Below the pieces are notes generated by a model. That model had not been told where the DNA came from. It searched no databases and saw only the letters and a list, made by a program, of their open reading frames with translations. This document shows positions 48,162 to 58,284 of a stretch of 64,000 nt of DNA, in pieces (position 1 is the stretch's first letter; each line of letters starts with the position of its first letter). This DNA is from Clostridium sp. C2-6-12 (lineage in GTDB: Bacteria; Bacillota; Clostridia; Clostridiales; Clostridiaceae): the NCBI RefSeq assembly GCF_009928485.1, contig NZ_JAABNP010000010.1, forward strand, positions 62,001-126,000. The letters are read 5' to 3'. A program made the translations under genes and the position numbers.

Positions 48162-48818
48162 TTATTTATTTAATGAAGATACCTTAAATCCACTTAAAGC
48201 CCAGTTCATAAGTACAAGGAATATCAAATCTCCAATCACTGAATAAGGAAAAACTCTTATTCCACCTAATATAATAATTTCTTCAGTCATTACAATTAAA
48301 ATTGATATTATTATAAACCTTATCCCTTTTTTATTAGCAAACGGCCTGTCTAATAATATTACATTTAAAATCAATAATACTCCAAGTAAAATTAATGAAA
48401 ATAAAAATAATATCATTTCTTTATCTATGCCTAATATAAAACCATATAAATAGCTTACTTGAACAGTTACTTTAGAAGTTTCCATTATAAAAACATAAAT
48501 TATTCCTGCTAAAAAAGCTATAATATAACTTCCACTAAATTTTAAAGTTTCTGCCCTTAAATAAACATAAGTCACAGCTAGTATCATTAGTGGAATTGAT
48601 ATATGATCTAAAAATATTATTGGTTTTAAATAATATATTATAGTACTATTTTCTAGTATACATAAAAAGAACAAGGCTATATGCCTTAACAAAAATAATG
48701 TAATTACTATAGTTAAGTATATTTTTATTTTTTTAGGTGAAACCTCCAAATTTCTCTTTATAATAAAAATAGACAAAAAAATAATAAGTAACAAAAATAA
48801 ATAATATGCAAAATTCAC
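48162..48818 (-). CDS. Integral membrane protein of unknown function
   Basis: A 218-residue protein with about seven membrane helices and short loops. I do not recognise the family. The start is GTG, seven bases after GGGAG. It lies 50 bases downstream of a YegS-type lipid kinase on the same strand with no terminator between, so the two are probably co-transcribed. A membrane-lipid link is only guilt by association. Confidence 0.7.
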   Translation of the reverse strand: MNFAYYLFLLLIIFLSIFIIKRNLEVSPKKIKIYLTIVITLFLLRHIALFFLCILENSTIIYYLKPIIFLDHISIPLMILAVTYVYLRAETLKFSGSYIIAFLAGIIYVFIMETSKVTVQVSYLYGFILGIDKEMILFLFSLILLGVLLILNVILLDRPFANKKGIRFIIISILIVMTEEIIILGGIRVFPYSVIGDLIFLVLMNWALSGFKVSSLNK

Positions 48819-48869
48819 AAATTACGCTCCCAAAAACATTTCTGTTACTTATATTTATTATAACTTATT

Positions 48870-49748
48870 TTATTTTATACCTAAAAGTTTAATTCCACCC
48901 TTAATACATTTAATTCTTAAAGGAAAATCAGGACCTCTTTCTCCATCTATATCTGTAACTATATCTTCTGAAGATTCAATCAATACGTCATCTGTTTTAA
49001 AATAAACAACCTTATCTGAATCTAAATGTTCTCCCTTAAGAAGTTTTATGAATAGTGGCAATAGCTCTATTATTGCTATGGCTTTGAACATAACTACGTC
49101 TAATTTACCATCAGTTACTTCTGCTTCTGTTGCTAAATTAAGGTTTCCTGCTGTCTGTCCATTAAATACTAAAAGTAAATACATTTCCCCTTCGTAATTA
49201 CATTCTTTAGATGATATCTTTACTTGTAATTTTCTAAAGTTAGGTAATTCTTCAAGTCCCTTTAAGTAATAAGCTAATTTACCCATAGTATTTTTTAAAT
49301 TTACATCTGTTTTTTGAGAAATATCCGTAAACAGTCCTGTACTTGCTACATTTATAAAATACTTATCATTAATTTTTCCTACATCAACTGCTACTGGTTT
49401 TGAATCTAAAATTTGTTTGCAAGCTTCTTCTATATCTGCTGGCATGTTGATAAACTTTCCAAAATCATTTGCAGTTCCAACTGGCAATATTCCTATTGGC
49501 AAATTAACATTTCTTTGCTTCATAGCATTTACTAAAGAATCTACGGTGCCATCACCGCCAGCTATTAATATATAACTATATGTTTCATCAATTATATCTA
49601 AAGCTTCTGCTAAATCTCTTCCTTTTTGAATTCTATACGGAACAATTGTTAAATTTGCTTCCTGATGTAATCTTATAACATTATCTAATTCATTTACGAT
49701 ATTATTTTCACCTGAGTATGGGTTGTATATGAATCTAACCTTTTTCAT
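48870..49748 (-). CDS. Diacylglycerol/lipid kinase, YegS/BmrU family
   Basis: A 292-residue lipid kinase. IAGGDGTVDSLVNAM is the nucleotide-binding GGDGT motif, and PVGTANDFGKF and the C-terminal DGERGPDFPLRI are conserved. Relatives phosphorylate diacylglycerol (DgkB), recycling it to phosphatidate at the membrane, or phosphorylate other lipids. GGGGAGG precedes the ATG. It is divergent from pssA, another phospholipid gene, 180 bases away. Confidence 0.9.
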   Translation of the reverse strand: MKKVRFIYNPYSGENNIVNELDNVIRLHQEANLTIVPYRIQKGRDLAEALDIIDETYSYILIAGGDGTVDSLVNAMKQRNVNLPIGILPVGTANDFGKFINMPADIEEACKQILDSKPVAVDVGKINDKYFINVASTGLFTDISQKTDVNLKNTMGKLAYYLKGLEELPNFRKLQVKISSKECNYEGEMYLLLVFNGQTAGNLNLATEAEVTDGKLDVVMFKAIAIIELLPLFIKLLKGEHLDSDKVVYFKTDDVLIESSEDIVTDIDGERGPDFPLRIKCIKGGIKLLGIK

Positions 49749-49930
49749 AAATTAACCTGCCTCCCCAAATTTAATATTATTTCAATTATACGATTATATC
49801 ATTTTCCATATTTAATGTCGATAACATAATCTTAATTAAATCTTAAACTTAATTTATCCCTTATATTATTTGCATTTATATGCTATAATAATTCATTGTA
49901 AGTATTTTTTATAATTTTAGGAGTGATTTT

Positions 49931-50458
49931 ATGAGGAAAAGCTGTATTCCTAATGTATTTACCTTTATTAATTTATCATGTGGAGTAATGTCCATATTAT
50001 CGGTAATGAACGGAAAGTTTGCATATGCAGGAGCATTTATATTATTAGCAGGATTAGTAGACAGATATGATGGAAGAATAGCCCGTTATTTAAATGTTTC
50101 CAGTGACTTAGGTAAAGAATTAGATTCCTTAGCTGATTTGGTATCTTTTGGCGTAGCGCCATCTATATTAGTATATATATTATTTAAATTTCAATCCTTT
50201 GGACCATATGGATTGTTTGGTTTGGCTATTCTATTAACCTTTCCAATTTGTGGTGCATTTAGATTGGCTAGATTTAATACTGCACAATTTGATGGTTCTT
50301 TTACTGGTGTTCCAATAACAATAGTTGGATGCTTTATGGCCCTTTTTTCATTACTTACGCTTAATATAAGTGGGACAATGTCACCTTATATTGTTGCCCT
50401 TTTAATGATTTTAGGTTCATATTTGATGGTAAGTAAACTTAAATTGAAAAAAATATAA
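49931..50458 (+). CDS. pssA: CDP-diacylglycerol--serine O-phosphatidyltransferase
   Basis: A 175-residue CDP-alcohol phosphatidyltransferase. The motif D-x2-DG-x2-AR-x8-G-x3-D-x3-D runs from VDRYDGRIAR to GKELDSLAD. Length, FINLSCGVMSI and the site SFGVAPSILVY fit PssA of Gram-positives, which makes phosphatidylserine. About five membrane helices. AGGAG precedes the ATG. It is a single-gene unit; a PE-forming decarboxylase is not in the window. Confidence 0.92.
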   Translation: MRKSCIPNVFTFINLSCGVMSILSVMNGKFAYAGAFILLAGLVDRYDGRIARYLNVSSDLGKELDSLADLVSFGVAPSILVYILFKFQSFGPYGLFGLAILLTFPICGAFRLARFNTAQFDGSFTGVPITIVGCFMALFSLLTLNISGTMSPYIVALLMILGSYLMVSKLKLKKI

Positions 50459-50470
50459 GGTGATAATTAT

Positions 50471-50516
50471 AAAAAGCTCTGTCTATATAATGCTTTAAAT
50501 GACAGAGCTTTTTTAT
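50471..50516 (+). terminator. Terminator of pssA
   Basis: AAAGCTCTGTC pairs perfectly with GACAGAGCTTT, followed by TTTATTTTT. Confidence 0.9.
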
Positions 50517-50551
50517 TTTTAAATCTATAAATATTTGTGAACCCCTATACT

Positions 50552-50899
50552 TTAACATTCTCTCAACTCAGAATTTTGAAAATTCAACTCATTATCTATT
50601 TCTGTGAAAATTTTATCTTTTTCTGTACTTATTGTAATATAATCATTTTTTATCTTACAATATTTTAAATATGAGCCTTCACATTTATCCAATGTAATTA
50701 TTAATTTATCTATTAATTCACCAAGTTGTTCAACTCTCTCTAAAGCATTTTTAACATCACTTTTCTTGGCAATATCAATATTATATAATTCTGATGCTCC
50801 CCCAATAAGCAGTCTATAAGCATCTACATAGTTTTTTAGCAATATACTTAAATTTGCTATATCCTCGTACTGCCTTTTAGCTAAATCATCAAATTTCAT
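50552..50899 (-). CDS. Small helical protein of unknown function
   Basis: A 115-residue, soluble, mainly helical protein with a heptad-like Leu/Ile pattern over residues 8-75. It is slightly acidic and ends with Cys. I do not recognise it. It is the third gene of a unit with rubrerythrin and a 96-residue orphan; AAGGATT precedes the ATG. Confidence 0.6.
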   Translation of the reverse strand: MKFDDLAKRQYEDIANLSILLKNYVDAYRLLIGGASELYNIDIAKKSDVKNALERVEQLGELIDKLIITLDKCEGSYLKYCKIKNDYITISTEKDKIFTEIDNELNFQNSELREC

Positions 50900-50972
50900 A
50901 ACTAATCCTTTATTAAAATTCTTGTTACATTAAGTTTTAATTTTATAGTTTTAATCATCTTTACTACTAACT

Positions 50973-51263
50973 TTATATAGCTGATGTTTCACTTATAGCA
51001 TATTCCTCATCTATATCATTTAATATGGTTTTTGTATGACCGTTATCATCATTTTCATTAGTTATATCATATTTATTATGTCCATATTCTTTGTATTTAT
51101 TTTTCTCTTTACCATTCATATTTTCTAAATCCATTTTGGTAACATGCCAGTTATTCCCTATTGTTAATATATCCCTTTCATTTTCTGTTTCATTTCTTTC
51201 CTGCATCAAATCTTCATCAACAACAATTGGTACTATAAAATCTTCTGGATATTCAAAAATCAT
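50973..51263 (-). CDS. Small acidic protein of unknown function
   Basis: A 96-residue, very acidic and Asn-rich protein starting MIFEYPEDFIVPIVVDEDL, without membrane segment or Cys motif; the C-terminal half looks disordered. I start at the ATG at 51263, after TAGGGGG. It begins 11 bases after the rubrerythrin stop, so it is almost certainly translated from the same message. Function unknown. Confidence 0.6.
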   Translation of the reverse strand: MIFEYPEDFIVPIVVDEDLMQERNETENERDILTIGNNWHVTKMDLENMNGKEKNKYKEYGHNKYDITNENDDNGHTKTILNDIDEEYAISETSAI

Positions 51264-51274
51264 ATATCTGCCCC

Positions 51275-51817
51275 CTACTTGCAATACCTGCTATCCAGCT
51301 TCTTAAAGTATGATCTTGGATATCTGCATAACGGACATCTCATTGGAGCTTCTTTTCCTTCATAAATATATCCACAGTTTAAGCACAACCATTCTTCTTC
51401 TCTATCAGACTTAAACATTTTTCCTTCCTTAAGCCTTTTAGCCATTTCTAAAAATCTCTCTTTATGATGGTCTTCTACTTCTTGAAGTTCTTTGTAAAAA
51501 TCTGCAATTTCATCAAAACCTTCTTCTCTTGCTATCTCTTCAAATTCTTTATATATAACTTTACTTTCCTCTGACTCTCCTATTGCTGCTTCTATCAAAT
51601 TATTTTTTGTGCTGCTTATTCTATCTAAAAATCTTCTATATACTTCTCTTGCATGAGCTTTTTCATTTCCAGCTGTTTCATCAAATATCTCCCCAACATA
51701 CATGAAACCTTCTTCTCTTGCCTTATCAGCATAAAAGGAATATTTATTTCTGGCTCTCGACTCTCCTGCAAATGTTTTAAATAAATTTTTTTCAGTCTTG
51801 CTGCCTTTTAAGTTCAT
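51275..51817 (-). CDS. Rubrerythrin
   Basis: A 180-residue non-haem di-iron peroxidase. Diiron ligands are in TFAGESRARNKY, the EKAH of ETAGNEKAHARE and EVEDHHKERF. The C-terminal rubredoxin-like site has CLNCGY and CPLC. It reduces hydrogen peroxide in anaerobes. The ATG at 51817 is six bases after GGAG; another lies one codon upstream. It heads a unit with two orphan small genes. Confidence 0.95.
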   Translation of the reverse strand: MNLKGSKTEKNLFKTFAGESRARNKYSFYADKAREEGFMYVGEIFDETAGNEKAHAREVYRRFLDRISSTKNNLIEAAIGESEESKVIYKEFEEIAREEGFDEIADFYKELQEVEDHHKERFLEMAKRLKEGKMFKSDREEEWLCLNCGYIYEGKEAPMRCPLCRYPRSYFKKLDSRYCK

Positions 51818-51996
51818 CATGATCTCCAAAATATTATTTTCTTACATAAACAAAATATTCATTTTGCTTAATTTTTGTTACCCCTTAACAAATTTATAGA
51901 TAATGGTGATCATCAAAATTATCTATTATGAAAAATGAGCTTTAAATTTATAATTGCAGCATTGATGCTCTTTTATAAAAATAATATTTAGCTAAA

Positions 51997-53367
51997 TTAA
52001 GTCACTGTTATCTTTTTATCTTGATTGCATATTAATATTACGTCCTGTTTATCGTTGGATTTAGTAATCAATTTAACATCATGTCCCCAAAGTTCTTGAA
52101 CATACTTTAAAGTTTCTTTAGCATAAGAAATATCCAAAGCTCTACCATCAAAAATATTTTCTAATGTCAAAGTATAATTTTTCTTATTTAGATCTATAAC
52201 CCTAATACATGGTATATTTCCCATACCAGCCGTATAAGAAAGTGTATCCCTTATAACTTTCCAGCCATCTTCATCTGCTATTTCCTCAATAATAGTATCA
52301 AAAGTCCTTATATTATATTGAAATAAATTTAATTCATTACATAATTCTTGTGTTAAGTAACGCCTTAAGAATGATGAATCTCTCTCCACTTCTCTAACTT
52401 CAAATATTTTTTCTTTTCCATATCTTTTTTCGATATCCTCAAATATTTTGAAACCAATATAATAAGGATTTAAACCACCTATAGCTGGAGCTATAACATC
52501 ATTATGTCTTTTTAAAAATTCAAAATGAAGTTCCTGTGGCAGTTCTAACTGTTTTAAAATATTATAATGTGTATAACTTGCCCACCCTTCATTCATTATT
52601 TTTGTTTCAATTTGAGGAATAAAATATTCTGTTTCTCTTTTAACTATTTTTAATATAGTTTTTTGCCATTCCTCTAACTGCCCATACTCTATAATAAAAC
52701 CAATAAGATCATCTACAGGTTCTAATGGGGTTTTCTCTAAGTCTGGTAATTTTATTTCTTCATGAAAATCTAAAATACCTCTTTTCTCTTTTTTCTTTTC
52801 ATATTCTTTTAATATATCTTCTTTAATCTCATTATTTGATAATTCTTTAACTCCAATATTTCTTTTAGATTGAAATCTTATAGCGTGACCAGCATCTAAT
52901 ATTCTTTCTACTTCGCTATATCCTATACTTGGATCATCAATACATTCTCTTATTATTTTTGCATCTAAATTAAACATTTCTAAAGTATATTTGGCATTAG
53001 TCCCTTCCTTAAACAGTCTGTTATTTTTAAAAAAATCATTGTGTCCATATACATGAGCCATTGTTAGTATTTGAAGAAGCAAAGTGTTATCCTTCATTAA
53101 ATATGCTAGACATGGATCTGAATTAATTACCATTTCATAAGGAAGACCTGTTAGATTTAAAGAATATAATGTTTTATTCTTTTCATAAGCTTTTCCAAAA
53201 CTCCAGTGCGGATATCTTGAGGGCATTCCAACATAAGCTTCATAACCTATCATTTCATTAAAACCTATAATTTCAAATTCCTGAGGATAAAAATCCAATC
53301 CATATTCAATAACTTTTTTTTCAACTTTTTCATTCCAACTTTCAATTTCTCTAAGACTATAATTCAA
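51997..53367 (-). CDS. spoVR: SpoVR family protein
   Basis: About 456 residues, soluble. The family features YPHWSFGKAYEK, MAHVYGHNDFFKNN, MNEGWASYTHYNIL and GLNPYYIGFKIFE are present. SpoVR is needed for normal cortex formation in Bacillus spores, while proteobacterial YcgB relatives respond to stress; the biochemical role is unknown. I choose the TTG at 53367, eight bases after AAAGGAGG, since the longer frame would run through that site. It is the last gene of prkA-yhbH-spoVR, with a hairpin before it. Confidence 0.93.
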   Translation of the reverse strand: MNYSLREIESWNEKVEKKVIEYGLDFYPQEFEIIGFNEMIGYEAYVGMPSRYPHWSFGKAYEKNKTLYSLNLTGLPYEMVINSDPCLAYLMKDNTLLLQILTMAHVYGHNDFFKNNRLFKEGTNAKYTLEMFNLDAKIIRECIDDPSIGYSEVERILDAGHAIRFQSKRNIGVKELSNNEIKEDILKEYEKKKEKRGILDFHEEIKLPDLEKTPLEPVDDLIGFIIEYGQLEEWQKTILKIVKRETEYFIPQIETKIMNEGWASYTHYNILKQLELPQELHFEFLKRHNDVIAPAIGGLNPYYIGFKIFEDIEKRYGKEKIFEVREVERDSSFLRRYLTQELCNELNLFQYNIRTFDTIIEEIADEDGWKVIRDTLSYTAGMGNIPCIRVIDLNKKNYTLTLENIFDGRALDISYAKETLKYVQELWGHDVKLITKSNDKQDVILICNQDKKITVT

Positions 53368-53410
53368 TTTTCTAGGCCTCCTTTGCAACAAATTCGAAAG
53401 TAAAACTATT

Positions 53411-53435
53411 CAGGTGGAACTTTACATTCCACCTG
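53411..53435 (-). other. Hairpin between yhbH and spoVR
   Basis: CAGGTGGAA pairs perfectly with TTCCACCTG around seven bases. No strong T-run follows, so partial termination or processing is more likely than a full stop. Confidence 0.5.
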
Positions 53436-53505
53436 AAAATAGCTACTTATCCTTTTGCTAAATACCTGCTAATCTTAAAATAAGCTAGCTTTAAGCAATA
53501 AATAT

Positions 53506-54675
53506 TTATGTGCCTAATTCCTTCCTAAGCATTGTTTTAAGAGCTTCCCATAAATCCTTCTTTTCTTTTATGATTACAGGTACAAACTTTTCATTAGTTA
53601 TTTCTTTTTTAAATTTATGGTACATTGTTGTTGTGTATGTCGATGGTAAAAGCTCTGCGTAACCAAACATATTACTAACTTCGCATATATTTTTAACAGC
53701 AATAACAGCTTTTTCATTATCTTCTGACCAATTATCTCCATCGCTAGCATATATACTATATATATTCCATGCTGCTGGCGGATATTTTTCTTCAATTAGA
53801 TTTAATGCCTCATTAATTCCACTTGATATATAGGTACCGCCTGATTCTGATTTATGAAAAAATTCATATTCATCTACACGTTTCGCCACTGTAGTATGAT
53901 ATATAAATTCGAAAGCAATATTGTTGTATTTCCTCTTTAAAAAACTAGCTAAGACAAAGAAATATGATCTTGCTAAATATTTCTTTGTTATATCCATTGA
54001 ACCCGAAGCATCCATAATAAATAGCATAACCGCATTACTATCCTTCTTAGGCTTCATCTTAACCCTATAGTATTTTAAATCTTCCTCTCTAAAAGGGAAC
54101 CTATCTAAATTTTCTTCACTTTCAAGTTCCCTTAAAGCTCTTTTCTTTCCTTGCTTTCTTGCAATCTTAGACATAACTGTTTTTTTCTTTGCAAGTCTTG
54201 GCCTTATTCCATAGGACTGATAGCCTCTTTTTTTTCCACTTGTTTCAGTAATTATTTCAGAATATTTCTTTTCATCTAAATTAGGTAAATTCAAATCTTC
54301 TGAAATATAATCCATTAATTCTTCAAGAGTGATTTCTGTTTCATAAACGTCATCACCTTCATCATTTCCAGCCCCTTGATTTCCTTTAGCCAGCTTTTTA
54401 TTTCCATTCCCTAATTTTTCTCCTCTTTTTTCATCTCCAACACCACTTGCAACGCCCTTTGAGTTTTTTCCATAAATAAATTGATATTCCTTTATTCCTT
54501 TGATTGGAATCTTAAATTTTTTATTCTTGCTTTCACCTACAATACTTTCTTCTGATAGTATATCTCCCAGGTTTTCTTTAATTGATTTTTCTACAAGCTG
54601 CCTATGCCTTCTTCTATCTTCTATGGACCTATCGTGATCTACTTGATTTTTAGTGTAATCCCTAAATATTGCCAT
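53506..54675 (-). CDS. yhbH: YhbH family (DUF444) protein, VWA-like
   Basis: A 389-residue DUF444 protein. The C-terminal half has a von Willebrand A-type fold with the metal-site motif [14 protein letters not shown]. The N-terminal half is charged and likely flexible. Partners of the PrkA kinase in Bacillus (YhbH) and proteobacteria (YeaH) belong here. It lies eight bases after the prkA stop. The ribosome site is weak, which suits translational coupling. Confidence 0.93.
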   Translation of the reverse strand: MAIFRDYTKNQVDHDRSIEDRRRHRQLVEKSIKENLGDILSEESIVGESKNKKFKIPIKGIKEYQFIYGKNSKGVASGVGDEKRGEKLGNGNKKLAKGNQGAGNDEGDDVYETEITLEELMDYISEDLNLPNLDEKKYSEIITETSGKKRGYQSYGIRPRLAKKKTVMSKIARKQGKKRALRELESEENLDRFPFREEDLKYYRVKMKPKKDSNAVMLFIMDASGSMDITKKYLARSYFFVLASFLKRKYNNIAFEFIYHTTVAKRVDEYEFFHKSESGGTYISSGINEALNLIEEKYPPAAWNIYSIYASDGDNWSEDNEKAVIAVKNICEVSNMFGYAELLPSTYTTTMYHKFKKEITNEKFVPVIIKEKKDLWEALKTMLRKELGT

Positions 54676-54683
54676 AAATTATT

Positions 54684-56612
54684 CTAATCTCTCCATAAAT
54701 TATTTGCTGCATATTTCAAGATCACATCACAGCAATGAGAACAGTATCCATTTCTTCTCATCTCTTCTACCATAGAATCATATTTTTCAGCTTGTTCTTT
54801 ATCTCTAACTTTAGATCTAGTTATAATTCTTGATAAATCTTTAACTGAAACCGTTAATTTCTTTTCTATAGCTTCCTTTAAAGGCTCATAGGAAGTATAG
54901 TCTAATTGTCCACCATTTCTAACTATATAAAACATATATGATGTAACATCTGATCTAAATCCCTTAGACGATGCAGCATAAACTCCTATTTGTTCTTCTA
55001 TACTTCGCATGAAATCTTCATCAGGATTTAATTCTTCTCCTGTAGAGACATCTTTTATCTTACTCTTATTCACATAAGCCTCTGCATTGTCTATATAATT
55101 GTTAAACAAACTTTCTGCTTGTTCTCTAAACGAGTGTATAAAGGCTTTTGTGATTTCTCTTTCAAGAATTTTATTATATTCTTTTCTAATATTATCTTGA
55201 ATAAACGCTAAATACCTCTTCTTATCATCTGCTGCAATATCAAGTTCCTTAACTGATCTAATCATACTTTCCATTATGCTTAATGGATTTATACAATCAT
55301 ATCCTGATTCAGAAAGTGCATTATCAATAGTTTTAATAATAAATCTCGTACTAATTCCCTTCATACCTTCATATTGACCTGCTTCTTCACGAAGTTCTCC
55401 AATATCAATCTTCTTTGTTGTTCCCTTCTCAACAATTTCTTCTCCATTGTAAATTTTTAGCTTAGTCATAGCATCTGCCTTTGCTGAAGGTGTAAGTCTT
55501 GAAAGTATTGCAAACATTGCTGCAATTTCGATAGTGTGCGGCGCTATATGTGCTTTAAAATTACTCTTCTTCAATATTTTTTCATATATTTTTACTTCTT
55601 CATCAAGCTCTAAACAATAAGGAACTTCTACCTTCACTATTCTATCTAATATAGCTTCATTAGTATGATCTGACTTAAATTTATTCCATTCAGCTTCATT
55701 TGAATGAGCAGCTATTACTCCATCAAAATAAATCATAGAGCCTTTACCTGGTGATGGTATAGATTTTTCCTGAGTTGCAGTAATTATTGTATGAAGATAT
55801 TCAACATCATTTTTAAATACTTCTATAAATTCAACAAGTCCACGGTTACCAACATTAAATGCACCATTTAGTGAAAATATTCTTGGATCATCCTCTGAAT
55901 ATAAATCCATCTTAGATATATCAATTGATCCTGTTAAGATTGAAGTATCTTGATTATTGGGATCAACTGGTGGTACAACTCCAATCCCTTTTCTTGATCT
56001 AATAGAAAATTCCACTTGTTCAACTGGGAAATCTTCATAAATTCCCTTAAGTTCATGATTGAGTCGATATTTACATACAGGGCATAAATCACCTTCAATC
56101 TGAACATCAAGCATTTCTTCAAATTTAGGTCTTAAATGCCTTGGGATAAGATGAAGCGGTTCTTCATGCATTGGGCAGCCCTTTAATGCAAACACTGGTT
56201 CACAATCCACTAATGCAGACTTTAAACTTTCAACTATAGAAGATTTACCGGCTCCAACAGGTCCTACAAGATATAATACCTGCCTTGCTTCTTCCCCCTT
56301 CATTGCTGCTGATTTAAAGTAACTTACAAGCTTCATAATAACTTTATCAATACCATAAAATTCATCCCTAAAAAATCCATATTTTCTTATTGTGTCATTA
56401 CCATAAATTTTACGAACCCTTGGATTCTCTTCTGCCTTTAGTTCTTCTACACCTTTACTAATTATCATTTCATATATTCTTTTATGTGCAAGTTTAACAG
56501 CCTCTGGATTCTCCTTAACAATATTTAAATAATCTAAGAAGCTTCCTTCAAATTTTTGGGTGTTACACTTTTCTCTATCTGTTTCTATAAATTCTCTAAA
56601 GTTCATACTCAT
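54684..56612 (-). CDS. prkA: PrkA-type serine protein kinase / AAA+ protein
   Basis: About 642 residues. The AAA+-like N-terminal region has Walker A LVGPVGAGKSSIVE near residue 115 and zinc-like Cys pairs in the GDLCPVCKY segment; the C-terminal PrkA domain follows. In Bacillus PrkA influences sporulation, and recent work treats it as a Lon-like ATPase as well as a kinase. The ATG at 56612 follows GGAGGAG. It leads the prkA-yhbH-spoVR unit. Confidence 0.94.
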   Translation of the reverse strand: MSMNFREFIETDREKCNTQKFEGSFLDYLNIVKENPEAVKLAHKRIYEMIISKGVEELKAEENPRVRKIYGNDTIRKYGFFRDEFYGIDKVIMKLVSYFKSAAMKGEEARQVLYLVGPVGAGKSSIVESLKSALVDCEPVFALKGCPMHEEPLHLIPRHLRPKFEEMLDVQIEGDLCPVCKYRLNHELKGIYEDFPVEQVEFSIRSRKGIGVVPPVDPNNQDTSILTGSIDISKMDLYSEDDPRIFSLNGAFNVGNRGLVEFIEVFKNDVEYLHTIITATQEKSIPSPGKGSMIYFDGVIAAHSNEAEWNKFKSDHTNEAILDRIVKVEVPYCLELDEEVKIYEKILKKSNFKAHIAPHTIEIAAMFAILSRLTPSAKADAMTKLKIYNGEEIVEKGTTKKIDIGELREEAGQYEGMKGISTRFIIKTIDNALSESGYDCINPLSIMESMIRSVKELDIAADDKKRYLAFIQDNIRKEYNKILEREITKAFIHSFREQAESLFNNYIDNAEAYVNKSKIKDVSTGEELNPDEDFMRSIEEQIGVYAASSKGFRSDVTSYMFYIVRNGGQLDYTSYEPLKEAIEKKLTVSVKDLSRIITRSKVRDKEQAEKYDSMVEEMRRNGYCSHCCDVILKYAANNLWRD

Positions 56613-56713
56613 AAACACTCCTCCTCCCTTATACCTAAAATATATTCAATTACGCAAAGGCATTATGACTACTTTTTTCAAATAGTTATTATCATTCAAT
56701 TAAATATTTGAAA

Positions 56714-56754
56714 ATAAAAAAAGATTATAGAATTTTTTATCATCCTATAATCTT
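56714..56754 (-). terminator. Terminator of the EAL/HDOD gene
   Basis: AAGATTATAG pairs perfectly with CTATAATCTT, then seven T on the - strand. It separates the EAL/HDOD gene from prkA. Confidence 0.85.
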
Positions 56755-56768
56755 CATTATTTTCTCTA

Positions 56769-57980
56769 TTAAAAATTTATACCATCTGCCCACTTTAATG
56801 TTTCTAAGTAAATTTCAGGAATACTATTCATATCTACATTTACTTCCTTAGCGTATTCTCCAGCATCTTCCCAATTACCTTTTCCATAGCTTATTGATAA
56901 TTTTAAAATTAAATTAATTATATTTCCTTCTTTAATCAATCCATCCTTTACTTCCTCTGAAATATATAAATCTTTAATAATTATTTCCATAGGAGAATTT
57001 AAAATAGCATCCATAACTGAAAATAATCCTACTATATAAGCAGAAAATGATTTTTCATGATAATTATAAGTATTGCATATTAATTCACAAAAACGAGCTC
57101 TTTGTAAAGATATTTTTATCAATTCATTAGCATTTTCTTCTTTTAAATCGTTTAACAACACAACATAAAGCCATTTTACAATTTCTTTTTTCCCTAAAAA
57201 TGCAATTGCATATTTTATAGAAGTCATATCACTTTTCATGCAGTATGCAGATGACTTTAATATTTTTGTTAACTTATAAGATAATCCTACATCCTTAAGT
57301 ATTAGTGCTTCTAATTTTGAAAACTCAAAATCCTTTTGATTAATTAATCTAAAAATTTCTAAGGCTGTGTGCTTATTAGAAGGAATACTTTTAGCTGACA
57401 TAATAACTGGTTTGCTAAAGTAATATCCTTGAAAATATGAATAACCTAAAGTAAGTGCCTCGTTATATTCTTCCATGGTTTCAACTTTCTCAGCTAAAAA
57501 CTTTATATTCTTATTTATTTTTAATAAATCAAATATCTTCTTACGTTCAATTCCTTTGCTTATTATAAAATCAACTTTAATAATATCTATTAATTTTACT
57601 AATTCCGTATATTTTTTATCAAATACGAAATCATCTAAAGCTAAAATAAAACCTCTTGCTTTAAGTTTTTTACAAGCATTTATGACTTCCTTTGTCGGTT
57701 CTATGGTCTCTAAAATTTCTATTACTACATCATTATTTGGAAGTATTGTAGCTATCTCTTCTTTTATTAGCTTTTCTGTAAAATTTATAAATACCTTTTT
57801 GTCATCGCTAACAGATTTAAAATCAAACTCGTAAAATGAATTTGCTATAACCTTCAGTGTCGCTTTATCCCCATCAACACTATTATAAACATTCTCATGG
57901 CCATTTCTAAATAAAAGCTCATAAGCTATGACATTTTTATTCCTATCAAAAATAGGCTGCCTAGCCAAAAAAATATGCAT
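56769..57980 (-). CDS. EAL-HDOD domain protein (YuxH family)
   Basis: A 403-residue protein. The N-terminal EAL-like domain (ARQPIFDRNKNVIAYELLFR; ALDDFVFDKKYTEL) has ELL for EAL and DDFVFD for DDFGTG. Several metal ligands seem absent, so c-di-GMP hydrolysis is doubtful and binding or signalling more likely. The C-terminal HDOD domain begins at about residue 200. YuxH-like proteins in clostridia are of unknown role. GAGGGG precedes the ATG. Confidence 0.88.
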   Translation of the reverse strand: MHIFLARQPIFDRNKNVIAYELLFRNGHENVYNSVDGDKATLKVIANSFYEFDFKSVSDDKKVFINFTEKLIKEEIATILPNNDVVIEILETIEPTKEVINACKKLKARGFILALDDFVFDKKYTELVKLIDIIKVDFIISKGIERKKIFDLLKINKNIKFLAEKVETMEEYNEALTLGYSYFQGYYFSKPVIMSAKSIPSNKHTALEIFRLINQKDFEFSKLEALILKDVGLSYKLTKILKSSAYCMKSDMTSIKYAIAFLGKKEIVKWLYVVLLNDLKEENANELIKISLQRARFCELICNTYNYHEKSFSAYIVGLFSVMDAILNSPMEIIIKDLYISEEVKDGLIKEGNIINLILKLSISYGKGNWEDAGEYAKEVNVDMNSIPEIYLETLKWADGINF

Positions 57981-58241
57981 AATGTTTTCCCCTCTCTATA
58001 ATAACCCTTTATATTAATAAAAATATTTAATACTTCTATTTAATATTATACTTTAATATATGCTAATTCAACATATTTTTTATATTTCGGCACAATTTTC
58101 CATCACATTTCTTCAATAATTTTAAAAAATTATATCTAATTTAAAATAATTATTGTTCTCATAAACAAAAAATAAAGTATAGAATTAAACATAATAATTT
58201 CTCAAATCTTTTTCACTTTAAAAGTTATATTTAAAATTAAT
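57981..58241. other. Intergenic region upstream of the EAL/HDOD gene
   Basis: AT-rich DNA between the EAL/HDOD gene and the terminator at 58242. I see no gene or clear regulatory site. Confidence 0.4.
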
Positions 58242-58278
58242 AAAGGATATCCATAAATTATCATATGGATATCCTTTG
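58242..58278 (-). terminator. Terminator of the 45-residue gene
   Basis: AAAGGATATCCAT pairs perfectly with ATGGATATCCTTT. The T-run on the - strand is modest. It begins just after the stop codon. Confidence 0.75.
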
Positions 58279-58284
58279 TTAATT

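Noticed and set aside
56769-57980. Active c-di-GMP phosphodiesterase
   Set aside because: EAL and DDFGTG motifs are altered, so hydrolysis is doubtful.
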